From Bartonella queenslandensis (GTDB lineage Bacteria > Pseudomonadota > Alphaproteobacteria > Rhizobiales > Rhizobiaceae), in the NCBI RefSeq assembly GCF_018155095.1, contig NZ_NAAI01000002.1, positions 1 to 64,000 on the forward strand: a stretch of DNA of 64,000 nt. Direction: 5' to 3'. How positions within the stretch are numbered: the stretch's first letter is position 1; each line of letters opens with the position of its first letter. Positions 59,866 to 64,000 of this stretch are shown here, piece after piece. The notes below the pieces were generated by a model. It did no database searches and had not been told where the DNA came from. It worked only from the letters and a program-made list of their open reading frames with translations. Both the position numbers and the translations under genes were made by a program.

Positions 59866-60837
59866 TTAAATAACATCAGGATCAAATACTGAACAAAGTG
59901 CACCCCACAGTGTCTGAGCAGCAGCACGCTTCATTAAATCTTCATTACATACCGTATTTTCATCGACACACCGATTAACAATACGATAGTAAAGCCGCTT
60001 CTCAACAGGTGCAAAATAACGAACTTCAGCATCTTTTTCCTTCGCAGCAATATCACCCATACGAGGCGCAATAGAAAGTTGACGATAAGACGCACGATCA
60101 AGAGCCCGTCCATTAGCCCGAGCTTTCACAATCCAATCCTCAAAATCCTGCGAAGACACAGAATGCCACTTAAACCGCATCCCTGAAAAACCATCACCGC
60201 TGTAATTTGCTGAGGTTCCTTTGAATACTCCCTGTTCTTCAGCGACCAAATGCAACTTGGCATTCATCTGCGGCATAGCGTAAAGAACTGTCCCTAATTT
60301 AGGAACCCAAAAGGCATTGACAGAATTTTCTGACGTCAATTGCAATAAAACTTGACGTCCTTTAGGTGCATAAATTTCATTGATGGATGCAACGCCATGT
60401 TGAGGATAAATAAAAACCCATTTCCAATCAAGCGCTACAGCATCAATCTGCAATGGCTCTCCTTCACCCACAACCTCTACTGGAAGAGGATTTGTAGGCT
60501 CAAGCTTATAGGTATAATAAGCTGTTAATGAACCTAAAACCATTACGATTACAATCGGGATACCCCACATTACTGCTTCAATTTTATTTGAATGCGCCCA
60601 GTCAGGAGAATAACTCGCTTTCGTATTCGATGCACGATATTTTATCGCTAAAAATACCACACTCACCATAACTGGAATGACAACGCAAAGCATAACAAGT
60701 ACACAAGCAATAATCAAAATGAGCTGTTGACGTGCGACATAACCTGACGGCTGAAGGACATCCATTTTACAACCAGTCAAAAACAGTGCTCCCCCTAAAA
60801 CTACAAGCATTTCTAATTGTCTAATACAGCTTCTCAT
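59866..60837 (-). CDS. cyoA: Cytochrome o ubiquinol oxidase subunit II
   Basis: 323 residues. Lipoprotein signal with lipobox LFLTGC (Cys22 or so), two membrane helices (LILIIACVLVMLCVVIPVMVS; AVMWGIPIVIVMVLGSLTAYY) and a periplasmic cupredoxin domain (FIYPQHGVASINEIYAPKG, NAFWVPKLGTVLYAMPQMNAKL) lacking the CuA ligands, as in quinol oxidases. First gene of the operon; 74 bases before cyoB. No cyoE follows in this window. Confidence 0.95.
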   Translation of the reverse strand: MRSCIRQLEMLVVLGGALFLTGCKMDVLQPSGYVARQQLILIIACVLVMLCVVIPVMVSVVFLAIKYRASNTKASYSPDWAHSNKIEAVMWGIPIVIVMVLGSLTAYYTYKLEPTNPLPVEVVGEGEPLQIDAVALDWKWVFIYPQHGVASINEIYAPKGRQVLLQLTSENSVNAFWVPKLGTVLYAMPQMNAKLHLVAEEQGVFKGTSANYSGDGFSGMRFKWHSVSSQDFEDWIVKARANGRALDRASYRQLSIAPRMGDIAAKEKDAEVRYFAPVEKRLYYRIVNRCVDENTVCNEDLMKRAAAQTLWGALCSVFDPDVI

Positions 60838-60961
60838 CTTTATTTACCCCCGTCATACGCACTAAAAATCATCATAAATATAATACCTCGTATTGTACAG
60901 ATTTGAAAATAATTATCAAGTGAATTCAATGCCTATATTCCTCTTATCCAACGCTTACTCT

Positions 60962-61411
60962 TTACCTTTTACAATTTATTAATCGTTTTGCAATATACTC
61001 AAGCGCAAACCGATATCCATCACTTCCGCACCCACTTATAATAGCATCTACACCTGCAGATGTGTAAGAATGATGACGAAAAGCCTCACGTTGATAAATA
61101 TGGGATAAATGAACTTCTACTTTCGGTCCTGAAAACATTTTTAAAGCATCAAGAAGTGCAACAGATGTATGGCTGTAAGCCGCAGGGTTGATGATCAATC
61201 CAGAACTTAGCCCTATTGCCTCCTGTATCCATTCTACTAGCTGTCCCTCATAGTTACTTTGATAAAAATTGATGATAACATCGGCTCTTTTTGCCCATTC
61301 TCTGCAAATCTTTTCAATATCTTTTAAAGTTTCAGTTCCATAAATTTTGGGCTCACGTTGACCCAAAAAATTTAAATTAGGACCATTTAAAATCGTTATC
61401 ATAACAGACAT
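60962..61411 (-). CDS. aroQ: 3-dehydroquinate dehydratase, type II
   Basis: 149 residues from ATG 61411 (AAGG upstream; the longer frame adds nine residues). Third step of the shikimate pathway. Type II signatures: ILNGPNLNFLGQREPKIYG (catalytic Tyr), FYQSNYEGQLVEWIQEA, IINPAAYSHTSVALLDAL, VEVHLSHIYQREAFRHHS. Intact. Confidence 0.95.
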   Translation of the reverse strand: MSVMITILNGPNLNFLGQREPKIYGTETLKDIEKICREWAKRADVIINFYQSNYEGQLVEWIQEAIGLSSGLIINPAAYSHTSVALLDALKMFSGPKVEVHLSHIYQREAFRHHSYTSAGVDAIISGCGSDGYRFALEYIAKRLINCKR

Positions 61412-61463
61412 ATTAAGCCTTTTCTTCTCGAACACCACTTATTAAAAATATTTAGCATATTTT

Positions 61464-62606
61464 TTACAGCAATAAAGCGCCATCCTTAATCTCGAAAAAT
61501 TCTGCGCGTCCTTTTAAGTCATCAAATAAAAGACGGTCTGTTCCTGTCATAAATGTTTGCACAGATAAATCATCAAGAATATCAAATAAAGCAGCACGTC
61601 GATGTGAATCAAGATGAGCTACCATTTCATCAAGAAGAAGAATGGGAGCCCTTTCCGAGATCATACCTGTTAGACGTGCATGACACAAAACCAAACCTGT
61701 CAGTAGCGCTTTTTGTTCACCTGTTGAACAAGATGTTGCTGCTCTATTTTTATCCGCATAAAAAACTTTTAAATCTGTGCGATGTGGTCCTTCTAATGTC
61801 CGCCCAGCAGCACGATCCATAGCGCGATTACGCCGCAACAAATCACAAAATTGCTCTTCAACTTCAATCGCTGATATTCCACCAAGAGCTGTTTCTAAAA
61901 AGCCATCAATTTGCAAAAAAGCTCGTGGAAAGGGTATCTGAGATGGCATTTGTATAAACATGTCATTTAAAAGTCGAATAACATCAATACGCGCCGCAGA
62001 AATAGCTGTCGCTAATTCTGCCATCTGCTTTTCTAAAGCATTAAACCAAGCAGTGTCTTCACGTCCATCCAAAAATAAACGATTCCGTGCACGCATCGCC
62101 TTATCATAATCAGCTATGCGGCGACTATGCAAAGGATCAATTGCCAAAACCATACGATCCAAAAAACGACGGCGTTCAACTGACGGTCCTGTAAAAAGAC
62201 CATCCATAGATGGTGTTAATATACTAATATGACAATAATCTGTTAAGCAATCACTTGGCTCATTCACACCATTAATATGGACCTTTCGACTGTTATCGCT
62301 AACCTCCAAAGCAGTACCGATCTTTACTTCACCATAAAGAGCACATTCAAGACATGCAAATACAACAAATCCTTCACCGCCTCCATCTATAAAGCTAATG
62401 TCAGAATACGCAGCCCGTCGCAAACCACGACCCGGAGAAAGAAAAGATAAAGCCTCTAAAAGATTTGTCTTACCAGCACCGTTGTGGCCAGTAAAAACCA
62501 CATGCTGACCTGAAAAATGAATATTAAAAAAAGAATAATTGCGATAACGTAAAAGCTTCAGCTGCCTCACAGACACTTTGTGCACATGACTTTCCATGCA
62601 TTGCAA
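61464..62606 (-). CDS. recF: DNA replication and repair protein RecF
   Basis: 380 residues. Loads RecA at gaps with RecOR. SMC-like ATPase: Walker A FTGHNGAGKTNLLEALSFLSPGRGLR, signature CSTGEQKALLTGLVL, Walker B APILLLDEMVAHLD. Eleven bases after dnaN, so cotranscribed. Intact. Confidence 0.95.
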   Translation of the reverse strand: MQCMESHVHKVSVRQLKLLRYRNYSFFNIHFSGQHVVFTGHNGAGKTNLLEALSFLSPGRGLRRAAYSDISFIDGGGEGFVVFACLECALYGEVKIGTALEVSDNSRKVHINGVNEPSDCLTDYCHISILTPSMDGLFTGPSVERRRFLDRMVLAIDPLHSRRIADYDKAMRARNRLFLDGREDTAWFNALEKQMAELATAISAARIDVIRLLNDMFIQMPSQIPFPRAFLQIDGFLETALGGISAIEVEEQFCDLLRRNRAMDRAAGRTLEGPHRTDLKVFYADKNRAATSCSTGEQKALLTGLVLCHARLTGMISERAPILLLDEMVAHLDSHRRAALFDILDDLSVQTFMTGTDRLLFDDLKGRAEFFEIKDGALLL

Positions 62607-62617
62607 AACAATCGCCC

Positions 62618-63739
62618 CTAAACGCGAATAGGCATCAGCACATAGAGTACATCCGCATCATCATTATCACGAATCAGAGCTGGCGCTCCAGCTTCAGCCA
62701 ACATAAAAACCATCTCATCGCTTGAAAGCTGCCCAGCAATATCCAAAAGATAACGTGAATTAAACCCTATCTCAAGAGGTTCCGATGTGTAAGTTACCGA
62801 TAATTGATCTTCCGCACTGCCCGAATCAGGACTATTAACAACAAGCCTTAACTGTCCATGCTCAATCGTTAACTTAACTGCACGCCCCCGATCACTCGAA
62901 ATCGTTGAAACACGATCAACTGCAGAAGAAAAATCCTGCCTATTAACAACTAATTCTTTATCATTTCCAAGAGGGATAACACGCTGATAATCTGGAAACG
63001 TTCCATCAATTAACTTTGATGTAAAAATCACAGAACCTACAGAAAAACGAATCTTTGTCTCTGAAAGCTCTATACATACATCACCATCATTTTCTTCTGA
63101 AAGAAGTTTTTGCAACTCCCCTACAGCTTTACGAGGAACAATAACACCGGGCATTCCTTCAACGCCTGAAGGCGCTTCCATCTCAACTTGTGCCAAACGA
63201 TGACCATCAGTCGCAACCAAACGCAGTTTCAAAACATCATCGTTAATAACATGGAAGTAAATACCATTAAGATAATAGCGGGTTTCTTCAGTAGAAATGG
63301 CAAATTGCGTACAATCAAGTAAATGCTTCAACCCTGATGCCGAGAGAGAAAAGCGATAACCAAACTGCCCAGGAAGTGACTCTGGAAAATCTGCCTTCGG
63401 AAGACATTGAATCTGGAAATGTGCACAACCCGAAACAACGGACATTGTACCTGCCTGATTTTCATCAACGGATAATACAACTTCATTGCCATCAGGAAGT
63501 TTCCGAATGATATCATAGAGCAAATGTGCCGGAACAGTTGTTGCTCCAGCGTGCTCGACATTGACTGTAAAAGATTCTGTAATCTCTAAATCAAGATCTG
63601 TTGTCTTTAACTGCACATGAGCATTTTCTGCATCAATGAGCACATTCGATAAAATAGGAACAGTATTACGGCGTTCTACCACACGGTGAACACGACCAAG
63701 AGACTTGAGAAATTGATTGCGATCCACTGTAATACGCAT
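62618..63739 (-). CDS. dnaN: DNA polymerase III beta sliding clamp
   Basis: 373 residues, three-domain clamp. Family features: N-terminal MRITVDRNQFLKSLGRVHRVVERRNTVPILSN, DGHRLAQVEM in the middle, ISSDRGRAVKLTIEHGQL, and the C-terminal ending YVLMPIRV that forms the partner-binding pocket (PMRL/PIRV type). Followed by recF. dnaA is not in this window. Intact. Confidence 0.97.
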   Translation of the reverse strand: MRITVDRNQFLKSLGRVHRVVERRNTVPILSNVLIDAENAHVQLKTTDLDLEITESFTVNVEHAGATTVPAHLLYDIIRKLPDGNEVVLSVDENQAGTMSVVSGCAHFQIQCLPKADFPESLPGQFGYRFSLSASGLKHLLDCTQFAISTEETRYYLNGIYFHVINDDVLKLRLVATDGHRLAQVEMEAPSGVEGMPGVIVPRKAVGELQKLLSEENDGDVCIELSETKIRFSVGSVIFTSKLIDGTFPDYQRVIPLGNDKELVVNRQDFSSAVDRVSTISSDRGRAVKLTIEHGQLRLVVNSPDSGSAEDQLSVTYTSEPLEIGFNSRYLLDIAGQLSSDEMVFMLAEAGAPALIRDNDDADVLYVLMPIRV

Positions 63740-63927
63740 AAAAGCCCCGTATGATTTACCAAAAAACTATAAAAATTCTTTAGAATTAAAATAACAGATC
63801 CTTTTTAAAGAATCGTCTGCTAGAGTCTATTAAACCTCTTTTAAAATGGCAAGTCACTCCTGCAATAAGAAAAAAAATCCTTTCATTAAATTCTTCAAAG
63901 TTTCTTCAAAAAAAGGAATGATCAAGG

Positions 63928-64000
63928 CTATACAGCCTGCTCTCCAATCAACCGCTTCAGCAATTCAAGTTCCTTGGCCAAGGTCTGATCACCACAAACT
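63928..64000 (-). CDS. 3' end of an unrecognised gene, cut by window end
   Basis: The last 23 codons before TAG at 63928: VCGDQTLAKELELLKRLIGE plus QAV, read into the window edge. A helical, charged C-terminus; too little to name. About 190 bases upstream of dnaN on the same strand. Confidence 0.4.
   Translation of the reverse strand, partial: VCGDQTLAKELELLKRLIGEQAV

Overview
The window looks like chromosome of a Bartonella-type alphaproteobacterium (Hyphomicrobiales). It is AT-rich with long non-coding gaps. The core genes are typical of that group: dnaN-recF-aroQ, cyoABCD, gpsA, a divergent irr / fabA-fabB-fabI cluster, an SH3-domain protein, rpsU, fhs, tRNA-Arg(ACG), an AcrAB-type efflux pair and pgi. 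The assignment comes from gene content and protein character, not from a database search.

Layout: (1) 1-11,050 is part of a Mu-like / P2-like chimeric prophage read on the minus strand. It has a divergent repressor/Ner switch, four tightly overlapping early genes ending in a MuA-type DDE transposase, then a poly-glycine tail fibre and a P2-like tail block (sheath, tube, E/E' chaperone with a -1 frameshift site, tape measure). MuB-like, lysis and head genes are absent between transposase and fibre, and the tape-measure gene is frameshifted.

(2) 11,300-32,100 is a second, unrelated prophage of visibly different base composition and in advanced decay. A minus-strand operon (broken LexA-like repressor plus two unrecognised proteins) diverges from a plus-strand block: DUF2924 protein, large serine recombinase, sigma-like factor, Sak4-like ATPase, putative ssDNA-binding protein, helicase, Cas4-like nuclease, primase-helicase, RuvC-like resolvase, ParB-methylase, small and large terminase, gpW connector and portal. 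Many genes carry single frameshifts or in-frame stops. A ParE/ParD-like toxin-antitoxin pair sits between the two terminase genes. Two copies of a 44-bp promoter-like element precede its operons, and one copy leads into an RNA leader with two interleaved perfect inverted repeats (pseudoknot topology).

(3) 32,200-37,540 is an intact type III restriction-modification pair (mod-res). (4) 38,249-64,000 is core chromosome, with a frameshifted RND efflux gene and a CyoD subunit carrying an unusual C-terminal tail of 20-residue tandem repeats.

The accessory 37.5 kb reads as phage material degrading next to a functional R-M system. Beyond that point the genes serve central metabolism, fatty-acid synthesis, iron-responsive regulation, respiration and replication.
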